A stretch of 64,000 bases of DNA from Euglena gracilis. Taxonomy: Eukaryota; Euglenida; Euglenophyceae; Euglenales. The notes under the pieces were generated by a model, which saw only the letters and a program-made list of their open reading frames with translations, did no database searches and was not told the DNA's origin. The stretch is taken from the NCBI GenBank assembly GCA_039621445.1, contig CP154956.1, forward strand, positions 88,294,482 through 88,358,481, written 5' to 3'. Positions 32,730 to 42,605 of the stretch are shown piece by piece (the first letter of the stretch is position 1; every line of letters begins with the position of its first letter). Made by a program: the position numbers and the translations under genes.

Positions 32730-33146
32730 TTGGTGAATTTCAGAATTATTGCGAGGGTGTGTTGGGTGCCGTGGGTTGTGAATTACACTGACGTTGATTA
32801 TGTTTGTGAGGGGGGTGTGACACCCCCGTTTTGGACAAGGGCGAAGAAACGCCCGGCGAATTGGAACCTTCCAATTGGTGTGCACAATGAATTTTGTTCG
32901 TGGCGCACTGCACACTTGCGCAAATGCGCGCATCAAACGATTACTTCCTCAATTATGGATTCAGTTGCTGAGAGGGCGGTTGTGTCACCCCAGATTGTGT
33001 CAGTGATACAAAGTGACCCCGTTTTACTTGCGCAATTGCGCGCACAATTTGTTAATTTTTGTTGTCAGACTACCCAGTGGGGGTTATGTGACCAGTCATA
33101 CACTGTGAACGTTATCACCTACTTGGTGGAGTCAATGGGGGTCTGA
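32730..33146 (+). CDS. Element B open frame 1 (138 codons, unknown)
   Basis: The frame contains NYTDVDYVCEGGVTPPFW, KRPANWNLPIGVHNEFCSW and VSVIQSDPVLLAQLRAQFVN, ending ITYLVESMGV. It stays open across two of the palindromes, which read LRKCAHQ and LAQLRAQ in frame. The composition is protein-like. I do not recognise the family. The C-terminal part could be a helical core-binding domain of a recombinase, but that is a guess. Confidence 0.4.
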   Translation: MVNFRIIARVCWVPWVVNYTDVDYVCEGGVTPPFWTRAKKRPANWNLPIGVHNEFCSWRTAHLRKCAHQTITSSIMDSVAERAVVSPQIVSVIQSDPVLLAQLRAQFVNFCCQTTQWGLCDQSYTVNVITYLVESMGV

Positions 33147-33411
33147 TTTGTACAACTGCCGGAGATGTTGTGACCCCTGAGAAGCGATGCTGACAACCAG
33201 TTGAGCGTGCGTGTGTGACGTGCCGGGTGGCGAAGGCTCTGCTGCGATGTATGGATACTGTCCTGTCTGGAGTTAACCTACATGGGGGATAACCAGGCAG
33301 GGCACAGCTGTGAATTAGTGTGTGCTTTTTTGTTTGTTGACTTGCGCAATTGCGCACACAAAACGTTTCTGAAGAAAAGAAATGACTTGCAGATGTGCGG
33401 ATGTGTAGCGT

Positions 33412-33660
33412 GTGAATGTGTGTTTGTGTAATGTAGGCGGAATGGTGACAGTGGTGGGTGGCACGTTAACGGTTTTGCGGGTTGGTGAAAGGTGGAGCGA
33501 AGCAAGGTACCCACCCTGCCTCACACAATGTGCAGATTGCCATTTCACATTTCAGACACTGGGTGCTGGAATGCCACCCATGCTCAGCAGCCTGTTTTTA
33601 ATTGATGGTAGTCGTTTGATGCGCGCAATTGCGCGCACCTTCTGCACAAAAATGCTTTGA
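33412..33660 (+). CDS. Element B open frame 2, possible upstream exon
   Basis: The frame contains GGMVTVVGGTLTVLRVGERW and MPPMLSSLFLIDGSRLMRAI, with the palindrome at 33626 in frame. It ends just before the acceptor that begins the 448-codon frame. It may be a 5' exon or coding remnant. There is no family match. Confidence 0.25.
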   Translation: MNVCLCNVGGMVTVVGGTLTVLRVGERWSEARYPPCLTQCADCHFTFQTLGAGMPPMLSSLFLIDGSRLMRAIARTFCTKML

Positions 33661-33698
33661 TCCTTCCGTGTCTGTCTGGTCCCCTCGTCCCCTCGTAG

Positions 33699-35045
33699 GT
33701 GCTGCCGAAGGTGGAGTGGGACGTGGAGTCCAGCTGCGGCGAGGGGCTGCACTGGCTGTGCGTGGAGTGGCTGTGGCGGAGGGTGGTGCGACGGATGGAG
33801 GCCGCCAACGCCATGGTGATCCAGACCGCCGACGCCGGGGTGGCGGCCCAGGTGGCGGCCTGGGCAGCCAAGCCCCCCGAGTTGCTGGTGGTGGTGGAGG
33901 ACTCCGCCAGCAGCCTGGAGGACGTCACCCAGACCGTGGGCAACACGGTGACCCTGCCCCGGCCCGTCGCCTCCGCCATGCTGCCCCTGCTGCTGGCCGC
34001 CCTGGAAGGGGGGGACGCCCTCTGGGTCCCCCTGGAGAACGCCGCCCTCCAGGACAAGCTCCGCCTGGCCGCCGAGGAGGCGGGGCGAAGGGCCAAGGAG
34101 GCCAAGGAGCGGCGCCGCCAGACCAAGATCCGGCAGGAGCAGCGCCGCCTGCAGAAGCTGGAGCAGCGCCAGAAGGAGGGGGGTGACCGGAAGAAGAAGC
34201 GCCGGAAGAAGGAGCCGGAGAAGAAGCCCAGCAGGCCCCCAGCCCCCAAGACCAGACGGGAGGAGCCTGAGGCGGTGGACAGCCCGGAGGCGGGCAGTGA
34301 CGTGGAGATGACCGCCCCCGGCCGGGAGACCCCGGAGCTGACCCCGCCCGCCAGCCAGCCCGAGGAGGCCAGCCCCCTCATCGTGCCGCCGCCGGTGGCC
34401 CATCCCAGCCGTCACCCGGAGGAGGAGGAGGAGGAGGACAGCAGCAGCAGCAGCAGCAGCAGTGACAGCTCGGACACCTCCTCGCCGGTCGCCAGCGAAG
34501 CTCCCGCAGTCCCACCAGCGCAGGGAGAAGAGGAAGAGGAGGAGGACACCATCGAGGAGATCACCCCCGGGTACCGGAAGCCAGAGCCCCAGAAGGGGAA
34601 GGAGAGGAAGGGGGAGGAGAAGAAGGGGGAGGGCAAGGGGGAGGGGAAGGGGAAGGGCAAGGGCAAGGGCAAGGAGGACACCCGGTGGAGGGCGGCGGGG
34701 CTGATCCGTCCCCCGGGGCCGGGGGAGGCCCTGAAGGGCCCCAAGTCGTACCTCGACCCCAAGAAGTACCCGGCGATGAAGCCCATCATCGACGCGGCCA
34801 AGGCCAAGGTGGCGGCGGAGGCAGCGTCGTCGCAGGCTGTGGCGGCCTCAGCGCCAGCGCCGCAGGAGGCGGAGTCTGAGGAGGAGGAGTCCGAGGAGGA
34901 GGAGGCCCCGGCACCGCCACCGCCACGCACCGCCCCGGCTGCGGCGCGCCGGAGCACCGTCCGCCGCGGGCTGCCCAAGCCCGGCGCCAAGCCGGCGGCC
35001 GCCTCGGAGAGCCTCGCCAAGCGGCTCTCCAAACACAAGAAGTGA
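33699..35045 (+). CDS. Element B open frame 3 (448 codons), highly charged protein
   Basis: A pyrimidine-rich acceptor (GTCCCCTCGTAG) precedes a very GC-rich open exon ending in TGA at 35045. Residues 1-120 form an ordered region (KVEWDVESSCGEGLHWLCVE, then EWLWRRVVRRMEA and LLVVVEDSASSLEDV). Residues 120-190 are a coiled coil rich in K/R/E/Q (RRQTKIRQEQRRLQKLEQRQ). The rest alternates acidic runs, a serine run, KGKGKG repeats and a basic C-terminus (AKRLSKHKK). The N-terminal methionine is not in this exon. An AT-rich sequence with ATTAAA-like words follows at about 35125. It could be an element protein or a captured host exon. No function is assigned. Confidence 0.65.
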   Translation: MLPKVEWDVESSCGEGLHWLCVEWLWRRVVRRMEAANAMVIQTADAGVAAQVAAWAAKPPELLVVVEDSASSLEDVTQTVGNTVTLPRPVASAMLPLLLAALEGGDALWVPLENAALQDKLRLAAEEAGRRAKEAKERRRQTKIRQEQRRLQKLEQRQKEGGDRKKKRRKKEPEKKPSRPPAPKTRREEPEAVDSPEAGSDVEMTAPGRETPELTPPASQPEEASPLIVPPPVAHPSRHPEEEEEEDSSSSSSSSDSSDTSSPVASEAPAVPPAQGEEEEEEDTIEEITPGYRKPEPQKGKERKGEEKKGEGKGEGKGKGKGKGKEDTRWRAAGLIRPPGPGEALKGPKSYLDPKKYPAMKPIIDAAKAKVAAEAASSQAVAASAPAPQEAESEEEESEEEEAPAPPPPRTAPAAARRSTVRRGLPKPGAKPAAASESLAKRLSKHKK

Positions 35046-36463
35046 GACTGGCTGTGGGCCTGTCTCAGCTCCTGCTTTTTTTTTACGTTCTCTTCCCCTC
35101 TGTATTCTGTACTCATCATCTCTTTTTTTATTAAAAACACATTTGATGCGCGCATTTGCGCAAATGTTTCTGTTACAAGTGTTTCACCCTCTCAGCCCCC
35201 TCTCGGCCATGGTCTGTCCCCTCTCAGAATTTTTTTTTGTTTCAAACAAAAAATTTATCAGTGGTGTTGATGCGCGCAATTGCGCAAGTAAAACACACAC
35301 TTTCTTGTTTTGTTGTTTGGATGCCAGCTGGAGACGGTGCCCCACTGCCGTGGTGTCCGTGTACACCGCCCCCCTGCTGACCATCCACCGCCTACGTCAT
35401 CCCCATGCCCTCTACCCTGCCGGGAGGTGGACTTGTGTAGTTTTTTTGGGGGGGGTTGGTGTGACACCCCTCTCGTGACTCTGCAGCCCCCTCTCGTGCC
35501 GTGCTGCCCCTCTCACCCGTGTCACAAAAAAAAAATCCATGACCCCTCCCCCAAGTACCACCCCCCACTGACAACCAGCGCGCGGCGGAGTGCGGGGCGG
35601 CCCCTCCCCCTGTTCAGCCAGGCGCCCGGGCGGCAAGCGTACCACCGCCCGCCGGGGGTTTGTTTGCCTGGTTCACTCTTTTTGTTTTCTGTGTGGTCTG
35701 CTCATCCCCATCTCTTTCAATCATCTGGTTCTTCCACCGGCACCCCTCTCACACCCTGGCACGCACACCACAGTACGTTTTATTTGCGCAATTGCGCGCA
35801 TCAACATCAAGTATCTGTTTCGTGCCTCACAAAAACACCAAGGTCAAAGTCCCGGGTTGCACGCACGCAAGCCACCGTACACTGGCAACCAGGCCCCCAC
35901 TGACAACCCCTGCGGGCGTCTCACCCCTACCGCCCTGCCCGTCACACATCACCCCTGCACACCCTCTGCACCGTCACACCCCTGCACCCTGGACCCCTCC
36001 TCCCCCTACCCCCTGCACACCGGAACCATCAACTCGCACCCCTCCCAGAGCCCTGTCACCCTTTCCCCTGCTTTCTTTACCAATCAAAAATTCCCAAGTC
36101 CCAGAGGTCAAAGTGGACACACACACTCCGAGGCACCGGGAGGGAACACACTGCCGGCGAGTTCACTTCCCCAAAAAAGGCTCCGCGTCACCACAGGGGC
36201 GGGCAGGGTCCCGGTCCCCAGGTGCTTTTTTCGATTTTTTTCAGTTTGGGCGGGCAGGGCAGGGGTTTGGCCCCCAAAAAAAATTTTGGACACCTTCAAA
36301 AGTCATATTTTTGGCCAAAGTCCGGGGGGTCTCTCCGCCAAAACCAAAAAATCGCTCCGTTTTTGCCCTGGCTGGTCGGCGTGTCTCTCCACCCCCCGGA
36401 CCTTCCCCGCCGGAATCAAAAAACTCGGGGATTTGCGCAAGTGCGCAAATAAAAAGTTAAATC
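35046..36463. other. Element B 3' region with palindromes and pyrimidine-rich DNA
   Basis: Palindromes lie near 35150, 35271, 35781 and 36435. The stretch 35900-36080 is C-rich (CCCCTGCACACC) with long frames on both strands that I do not trust. From about 36170 to 36489 it matches the end of element A (GGTGCTTTTTTCGATTTTTT, GGCCAAAGTCCGGGGGGTCT). Confidence 0.5.
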
Positions 36464-36590
36464 CTTAAGTGCGAATTAGGCCGCCTAAGCCCCTGGCAAA
36501 CCTCCTCCTCTTTGGAGAATGCCAAACGGACGGGTCACTCTGCTGGGAGGCTCTGGCGAGGCGTGGTCGAGCGACCACGGCGATGGTTAC

Positions 36591-36661
36591 CAGCGCCCGG
36601 GGGTCTCGGACCGTCAGCTGGAAGACCCTGTCCAGCTTGATGGACCCTGCAGTGTTGTCCA
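36591..36661 (-). CDS. Exon of the large gene, C2-like
   Basis: Acceptor CATCAGCAG; the frame reads DNTAGSIKLDRVFQLTVRDP + RALV, then a GTAACC donor. The alternating hydrophobic pattern ending in V-R-D-P resembles C2 core strands. It lies only about 100 bp beyond the right end of element B, so B inserted close to a splice donor. Confidence 0.55.
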
Positions 36662-37434
36662 CTGCTGATGGGGTGCCGACGCACGCCAACGCAAAAGACA
36701 AATGAGGCAAAAGAGAGGAGGTCAGCCACCCCACTTATAAACCCCCAGGGTTTGTAGGATCGGTTTGGTTGGTTGGCCAAAGGGGGCGTTTATAGGTCCC
36801 GAAATTGTTGGTGAAAATCCGACCCCCCAAAATCAACCCAAACCGCTCGAAATTGGCACTTTCTGGCAAATATGGTCAAAAATGGCATTTTTGATGATGG
36901 TCAGGCTCAAAAAAGTTGCCAAAAAACCAGTTTTTGGTGGTTAGCGACCTAAAAAATCGTCCCCGGTGGTTTTCATTTTTCTTCCCAGGGGGGGGGGTAG
37001 TCCTGTTTGGTTGGTGGCCCAAGGGAGGGGTTCAAAAATGGGGGGTTGTTTAGTCCGCATCCGGATTGGATGCGGACTGATCCTCATCCAGATAAGGATG
37101 CGGAGGCTCGGTTTCCACAAAATGCCTAAAAAATGCGTCCTTCCACACGTTCAATGAAGGAGCGTTCTTATGCAAGGTTAGGCGGCAAACGCGACCTCCT
37201 TCTTCACCGTTTGTCCTATTTTCAAGAGGGAATGTGGTGCCCCTCTCCACTAGAATTCTGTCTCAAAGCAATTATTTAAAAAGACGACTTTTGAGTCTTG
37301 CCTTTAGAATTTTGGCGTCTCAGAAATTGAAGGACATTGTCCCATGTGTCAGGGAAATATTTTCCAGTGCCATGTGTCTATTTTTGGGGGGACATAAAAA
37401 CTGCAGGAGCATAAACAACTGCTGCGGGTGAGAG

Positions 37435-37600
37435 GTTTTTTTTTAGGACCAGGGGGCCCGGACCCACCCACCCATCCATCCCCCAAGGGGACCACAGAGA
37501 AAGAGTGGAGAAAAAACACTTGGTCCGGCTAGCCGGAAGGCTGGCTGACCAGCTAGCTGGCTGGCCAGGGCAAAATTTTCCATTGGGGTCAAAAAAAATT
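37435..37600. repeat. Partial AGAC-poly(T) element end and CTAGCTGGC repeats
   Basis: TTTTTTTTAGGACCAGGGGG + CCCGGACCCACCCACC matches one end of the elements at 27.97, 44.68 and 46.80 kb. It is followed by GGCTAGCCGGAAGGCTGGCT-type short repeats. Confidence 0.45.
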
Positions 37601-37707
37601 CGCGTCAAAAATAGAGGAAACCAACCTCCAAGCTAACTCAACCCAACCCCCAGCCTCCTGGGGAGGGGCAGACGCACCCACCCACCCAACCCTCCCGGGT
37701 CACCAAC

Positions 37708-37869
37708 CTTAAAAGCAAAAAGTTCTGTACAGCGACAGCCGCCAATCCGCAGCGGCACTCCGGGCGGGAAGGTCACCCAGTGCCGCTCGTACTTCATCAC
37801 GACGGCCACGTTGTACTTGGTGGCGACCCGCAGCTCGTCGAAGCGGAGGGTGGCGGTGATCACCCCGGG
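37708..37869 (-). CDS. Exon of the large gene (54 codons)
   Basis: Acceptor CGCCCATCCAG and donor AAG|GTTGGT bound an in-phase exon reading GVITATLRFDELRVATKYNV, then KYERHWVTFPPGVPLRIGG. GC-rich codon use and clean borders make this one of the better exons. The strand pattern fits a beta-sandwich such as C2. The GG-C-R-C segment is also reminiscent of a calpain-type beta-sandwich, but I cannot decide. Confidence 0.6.
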
Positions 37870-40490
37870 CTGGATGGGCGGGTCGTATGGGGGCAGGCGG
37901 GAGCCGAATCATCGTTCAGCCCGGCCGTTTGAAGGCTGCGGGGATGGCCGGGGGCAGAGGGGGGTCCCCCAACCCACAGAGGGGGGTCCCCCGTCCCCTT
38001 TTTCGGGTGAGGGCGGTGCAACACCCACGGTCGTCCAGAGTCCCATACCCAGTCATGCCCGGTCATGCTCAGTAGCGCCCAGCATACATCTCTTTAAGGA
38101 CCCCGGGGGGGGGGGGTGCTGGGCTAGGGCTAGAAATTTGGGCTGGCTAGAAATTGGGGCGGGCTACCCCGCCCCCCCCCGGGGGGGGGGGGGGGGCTGG
38201 ACCCCGGCTGGACCCAAACCGGGGCAAGCTGGACTGAAATCGGAAAAATGCCCAAAAATGACCTGCAAAACGCAGTTTTGAAAAAATGATGCATCTGAAA
38301 CCCCCAAAAAATGCCCCAAACGCCCCCCAAACCCCATTTTTGGCCACTTTTGAACGCAGTTTTTCAAAAAATTTCGGCGCTTTGCGCCGAAAAATTTTGG
38401 GCTGGACCCCCAAAAAAGGGACTGGGTAGCTGGGCTAGCAGCACCCCCCCGGGGGGGGGGTGCTGCTGCGGCTGGGCTGGGCCCAAATCGGGGCTGGCTG
38501 CAGCCGCCCCCCCAGGGGGGGGGGGTTCGCAAAACCTTCGAGAGATGTATGGCGCCCAGTCCCGCCAACAAACATCCCAGTCGCCCCAACTTCAAGGGAG
38601 GGTCTTTGGCATTCTTTTACCCCTTCCGGCCGCTATGGGCTGCATTTTGGCCGAATGGGACGGGTGGATGGCTTCGAACCAAGGAGGCAGGCAGTGTCCA
38701 TTTTTTTGTTGGTTAAACGCAGAAAAGGAAGAGGAGACTCACGCCCTCCAACCCCCCCCCACCCCCAAAATTCTTTCAGCTGTTTCTAAAAATATCCGGG
38801 TTTTTTGGGGCCATTTCTGCTGGTGGTTTCCAGTAAAGGACGTCTGGAAGAGGCCGGAATGGACAAAAAATGGGCCTAAAATTCTGATCGAAGGTCGAAA
38901 TTAGCGACAGGTGCCAAAATTTTAGGTGAAGCATTGAAACACTTCATCACTGCAGTTTCTGCTGCACTCTGAGAGTTGCAGCACAAGGTGACCCAAAAGA
39001 GGGGGCCATGCACCTTTTGGTTACTCTGGGCTACGTTTGGACCACTTTTGGCCACATTTGGCCTTCTTTGACCACTTTTGCCCACTTTAGGCTGCAAGTG
39101 CTCTTTGGCCACTTTTAGGCCACTTTGGCCGTCTTGGCCGCTTTTTTGCTGCTTTTGACGGATTTTGGCTGTTTTTTGCTCAGCCAACCCAAAGAACCGC
39201 CCAACTGGGGTTTAAAATATGGGGGAACCGAGCGAGGCGCCTCCCATTTTGGACGGCTCTTTGGGGTAGCTGGTGCCCTGTGGGGGCCAATTTATCACGT
39301 TATTGTGCAATACAGTTCTGCTCTGGTCGCTGGATCTGTTGTGTGGCCGACCGCGGCCCAACCAGGCCGAATTGCATGATTTCAAAATTGGGAGTGGTTG
39401 GGCTGCGGCTGGCCATGGCGTAACCAAAGAGATTTTTGGTTAGACTGTGGCCGGCAATGGACCAACCACTTCCAATTTTGAAATCATCAAATTTGGCCAC
39501 TTTTGACCACTTTTTGATGTTTTTGAAATCGAAAGGAGCAAAAAGTGCCCAAAAGTTGGCAAAGGCGGCCAAATGTGGTCGAAGGCCTCAAAAAGCGGTC
39601 AAAGTGGCGGCCGCAGTTGGCCGCGGCCTAGCCAAACTTTTTTTTGTCCGCGCGGCTGGTCGCAGCCCAACCAGGGGCCGAATTTGGCCCCTTGGGAAGT
39701 TCCCTGGTTGGGCCATGGCCGGCCGTGGCCCAACCAATATTTTTTTTCTGGGTTGGGGCCGCGGCCGGCTGGGACCCCAACCAAACTGCAAAGGCGACCA
39801 GAAAAAGGGTTTGAAGGAATAGGGCTGCGGTTAGGATTCATGCAAACAGTTGAACCTTTTCCGCTCAACGTCGTTATATTGGCCTCTACAGGGTCTTGCT
39901 TTTGAATGTTGTTGGCCGACCCAACCACCCACAAACCTACATCCTACGTCCCGTGACCTCCCACCCCCTCCAGGGGGACCTGTCTGCCTCGGTCCAAGGG
40001 ACAGAGACCCTACCCCCCCCCTCGGCGCGGTATAAAATGAGCAGGGACGGGTGAGTCTGGACCAGGTTCAATGCAGACCAGGTGGGCGGTGGGTGGGAAC
40101 CCCCTGATTCAGTAGGGGGGGGGGGGGTGAGGATCCTCTAACCCATACACTTTCCTTGGTCTGGACCCCCCTACCCCTGTGCAAGAAAAAAATCCCAAGC
40201 AAGCGCCAGGGGAAAAAATTGAGCCGTTGAAACAGGGCCAAAATCGCGGCAGCTGTCTCTCTGTCTATCTATCCATCTATCCGTCCGCCCATCCGTCTCA
40301 TCCACCCATCCATCCATCTATCGTGGTACACTTTGAAAAAATCGGCAAACCACACACCAAAAGCCTCATCTTCCCCGGCGCAAGTCACGGGAAAGAAGCT
40401 TTTTTTGGTTCCTGGGGTTGCCTGGACCCCCAGTCAGAACGGGGAAAGGGGGGTAGTTCCCACCCCCCCCCCCCGCCCAAAACTGACGCT
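37870..40490. other. Long intron; short repeats, no supported exon
   Basis: It holds a C/G-run palindromic block at 38100-38200 and 38440-38530 with a CGGCGCTTTGCGCCG hairpin near 38380. There is a TTTTGGCCAC-type array at 39040-39180 and repeated GGTTGGGCCGCGGCC words at 39300-39790. A TATAAAA at 40030 is preceded by CGGCGCGG and could be a core promoter, but no matching first exon is seen. Confidence 0.4.
40251..40325. repeat. ATCY tetranucleotide microsatellite
   Basis: The tract consists of imperfect CATC/TATC/CGTC units, CTATCTATCCATCTATCCGT and similar. Confidence 0.8.
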
Positions 40491-40499
40491 GAGTTAACA

Positions 40500-40730
40500 C
40501 CCTGGAGAGGACCACAGGCCTGGGCGACCGGTCGTAAAAGAGGGCGGCCCGGATGGTGCCAGCGGCGCCGCAGTCCGAGACCTGCCCAGCGGACTTGGGG
40601 ACGACGGCGTTGCTGATCCGATGGGAGCAGGGCCAGCCCGGCGGGGTCGGGGGAGCCGGCGCCGAGCCGGGCTGCAGCGCACGTTTCGTTTTGGGTTGGC
40701 GATGAGCGTCCCAAATGCCACCTTCTGCGA
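40500..40730 (-). CDS. Exon of the large gene, C2-like start
   Basis: After an acceptor TTTCGCAG near 40731 the minus strand is GC-rich and open. The frame GTIRAALFYDRSPRPVVLSR resembles the first strands of a C2 domain (G-x-(I/L)-x-x-x-L-x-Y-D). The 5' part is better in another frame (KVAFGTLIANPKRN), so either a small intron at CTGCAG or a frameshift separates two exons. Borders are approximate. Confidence 0.45.
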
Positions 40731-41498
40731 AATTTTGATGCAATGAAAATCAGATTGATTTTCAAAAAAAAGAATCTAGAGGGCGAAATACTGGCCAAAA
40801 CTCAAACGGGTATTTCATCTGTTAAATCTAATGCGACGTTGTTTTTTTTTTTACAAAAAAGCACTCAGACCCGAAGTTCCAGACGTGATTTTACGCGATT
40901 TACATGATTGACGTCACTCTTTCGAATTCTTTTTGGGTTAGCAGAAATCCGGACAATGCAACAAAATTATTTCCAGGGAAAATTGTGTCTCTATGGCTGA
41001 TTGGTAAAAAAAAAAAATGCAAATGAGGCACAGTTAAAGGAGCATGTACTGTTATGATGAGTACCACTGAAAAAGATTATCTTGTAAAATAACTCAATCT
41101 TTGGCCCCCTATGTTGCACTTTCTGAGTGTAACTGGAGCAACAAGACTGAAAAACTGTGGTGAGACTGACATGGTGTTCGCGTCCTTGATCAACCCTTAT
41201 CAGAAAAAAGATCGCACTTCCCTCTGTGTTTCTTCTGTTGAGGATATTTCCTGTTTACTTAAAAAAAAAAAAAGTAAAAAGAAAAATATATAAAGTAAAT
41301 AAAATAATAATAAAAACAATAAAAATACACTGAACACACACTGAAGCACATGAAATCACATGCAGAAATTATTTGGCCAAGAAAATCATGTTGATTAGTG
41401 TGTCTCCAGACAGGTCAGTGCCAGGTGACAGGCGAGTATGCTGGCAGGAGGCAATATCCTGGGGGGGGGGGGTCAAAGATGCCAATAAATCAAGACAC

Positions 41499-41600
41499 TT
41501 AAAGACATGGTGGACAATAATATTCAATGGATTGACACGTCAAAGGTAGCCAAATAAATGTCATTATACCACCACAAAATACTGGGAAAAAACGATTTCC
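41499..41600 (-). CDS. Possible exon following 41679-41784
   Basis: After the acceptor TTTACCAACAG the frame reads GNRFFPVFCGGIMTFIWLPL and ends CPPCL at a TAA at 41499. It starts with two bases that complete the single base left by the exon at 41679-41784. If both belong to the large gene, a donor (GTGGTG) must be used before the stop. Otherwise this is a 3' end. Confidence 0.35.
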   Translation of the reverse strand, partial: GNRFFPVFCGGIMTFIWLPLTCQSIEYYCPPCL

Positions 41601-41678
41601 TGTTGGTAAATAAAAGTGGTTCAGTAAATTTTGGTTCACGGTTGCACAATAGGAACTGCAGCATGTATCAGATTGTAC

Positions 41679-41784
41679 CCTGCCTCCAAAAGGCAGAGAA
41701 GACATGCGATGAGGGCCCTGGATGCGCAACATCATAGACGGAGCGCTTCAACTTCTCTTCCCGAACCAACTTTAGCGGGTACTC
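41679..41784 (-). CDS. Exon of the large gene
   Basis: Acceptor CCTGTTAAG; the frame reads EYPLKLVREEKLKRSVYDVA + HPGPSSHVFSAFWRQ, then a GTACAA donor leaving one base. It is joined in phase 0 to the exon at 41855-41954 across a 70-nt intron. Y-P-L-K-L at the end of a C2 domain (usually W-x-x-L) is the likely context. Confidence 0.55.
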
Positions 41785-41854
41785 CTTAACAGGTGGGTTG
41801 TCACCAGTAGGATGCCATACCGTAAGAAGAGAATGGTGAGAACAGACAAGTTAC

Positions 41855-41954
41855 AACATGTGCCCCCCAAAAGAGTGATCTGTCCAAAAGGGACGTTCGA
41901 TATCCCAGGGGTTCAAATGATGGGGGGAACTGGTAGGGAGCTGGTGCTTGCAGA
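41855..41954 (-). CDS. Exon of the large gene
   Basis: A strong acceptor (TTTTCTTTTTTCCCAG) and donor GTAACT bound LQAPAPYQFPPSFEPLGYRT + SLLDRSLFWGAHV. Only this frame is both open and in phase with the next exon. A proline-rich loop is followed by a short strand. Confidence 0.55.
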
Positions 41955-42187
41955 CTGGGAAAAAAGAAAATGACTGATATGAAAGAGGCCCTCACTTGAC
42001 GTTCAGACTGGAGCGTTGGACAGGGTCGAGGATGACCCGAAACAAAACCTGAAGATGGGAGAGTGAATTTCCATTTTTGCGCACCTTCTGAGGCGAAAAA
42101 AAAATGGGATTGTAATGACTTACCGTCTACAGCATGCTTGTGCTTACCGACCGGGGGGAGGGGGGGTGGGTGGGTGCTTTAAACCCC

Positions 42188-42305
42188 CCCCCGAATAGAA
42201 GCCCCGGGGGCTTCCATTCGGAACGTTGGTCGAAAACCGAGGGGGGAGCTTCTATTCAGGGGGGGGGGCACTATTCGGGGGGGCTTCTATTTGGGGGGGG
42301 GGGTT
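42188..42305. repeat. GAATAGAAGCCCC inverted-repeat block
   Basis: CCCGAATAGAAGCCCCGGGG + GCTTCCATTCGG is a palindrome with a C/G apex. It is followed by CGTTGGTCGAAAACCGAGGG and further CTTCTATTCAGGGG words. The same words build the element at 59671-60099. Confidence 0.65.
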
Positions 42306-42605
42306 AGGGCGCCTGCTCCTAGCAGGCACACCCCAGGGGGGGGGGGTCCGGGGGGACCCAGAAAATTTTCATTGAAAATTTCCTTTCCGGGCCCCCGGCG
42401 CCTTTGGAACCGGGGTCGGAGGGGGGTGCCTGCTAGCCTGCTATGGGCAGATGGGTGCTATAGGATGCCCCTAGCACCCCCCCCTGTGGGGTAGGCACCC
42501 AACTTAGCACAAGCCTGGTCTACAGCAGGACGGCCCTTGAGCAAAAAAAAAAGCCATCCCATCCCAAAATTTGTCCCTTTACTTTCAATGAGAAATCCGC
42601 AGGTA

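Larger units (their letters stand above)
31880..36489. mobile_element. Element B: 26-bp inverted ends, 5-bp target duplication
   Basis: The left end at 31880-31905 is CTTAGGCGGCCAAATTCGCA + CTTAAG. The right end at 36464-36489 is its inverse. CCCCT flanks both sides (31875-31879, 36490-36494). It shares ends and about 100 bp (left) and 300 bp (right) of subterminal DNA with element A, but its middle is different. It carries a 138-codon and a 448-codon frame. It lies in an intron of the large gene, 100 bp from an exon. About nine GCGCAAATGCGC-type palindromes punctuate it. Confidence 0.85.

Noticed and set aside
33552-34415. 287-codon minus frame opposite the 448-codon frame
   Set aside because: It is a leucine/glycine-rich antisense shadow of a very GC-rich coding exon.
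35590-36468. 292-codon plus frame in the 3' part of element B
   Set aside because: It is proline/threonine/histidine-rich from a C-rich tract, open in two frames, and runs into noncoding subterminal sequence shared with element A.
40025-40075. Core promoter with TATAAAA at 40030
   Set aside because: No first exon, start codon context or upstream elements on the plus strand support it; the minus-strand gene runs through.
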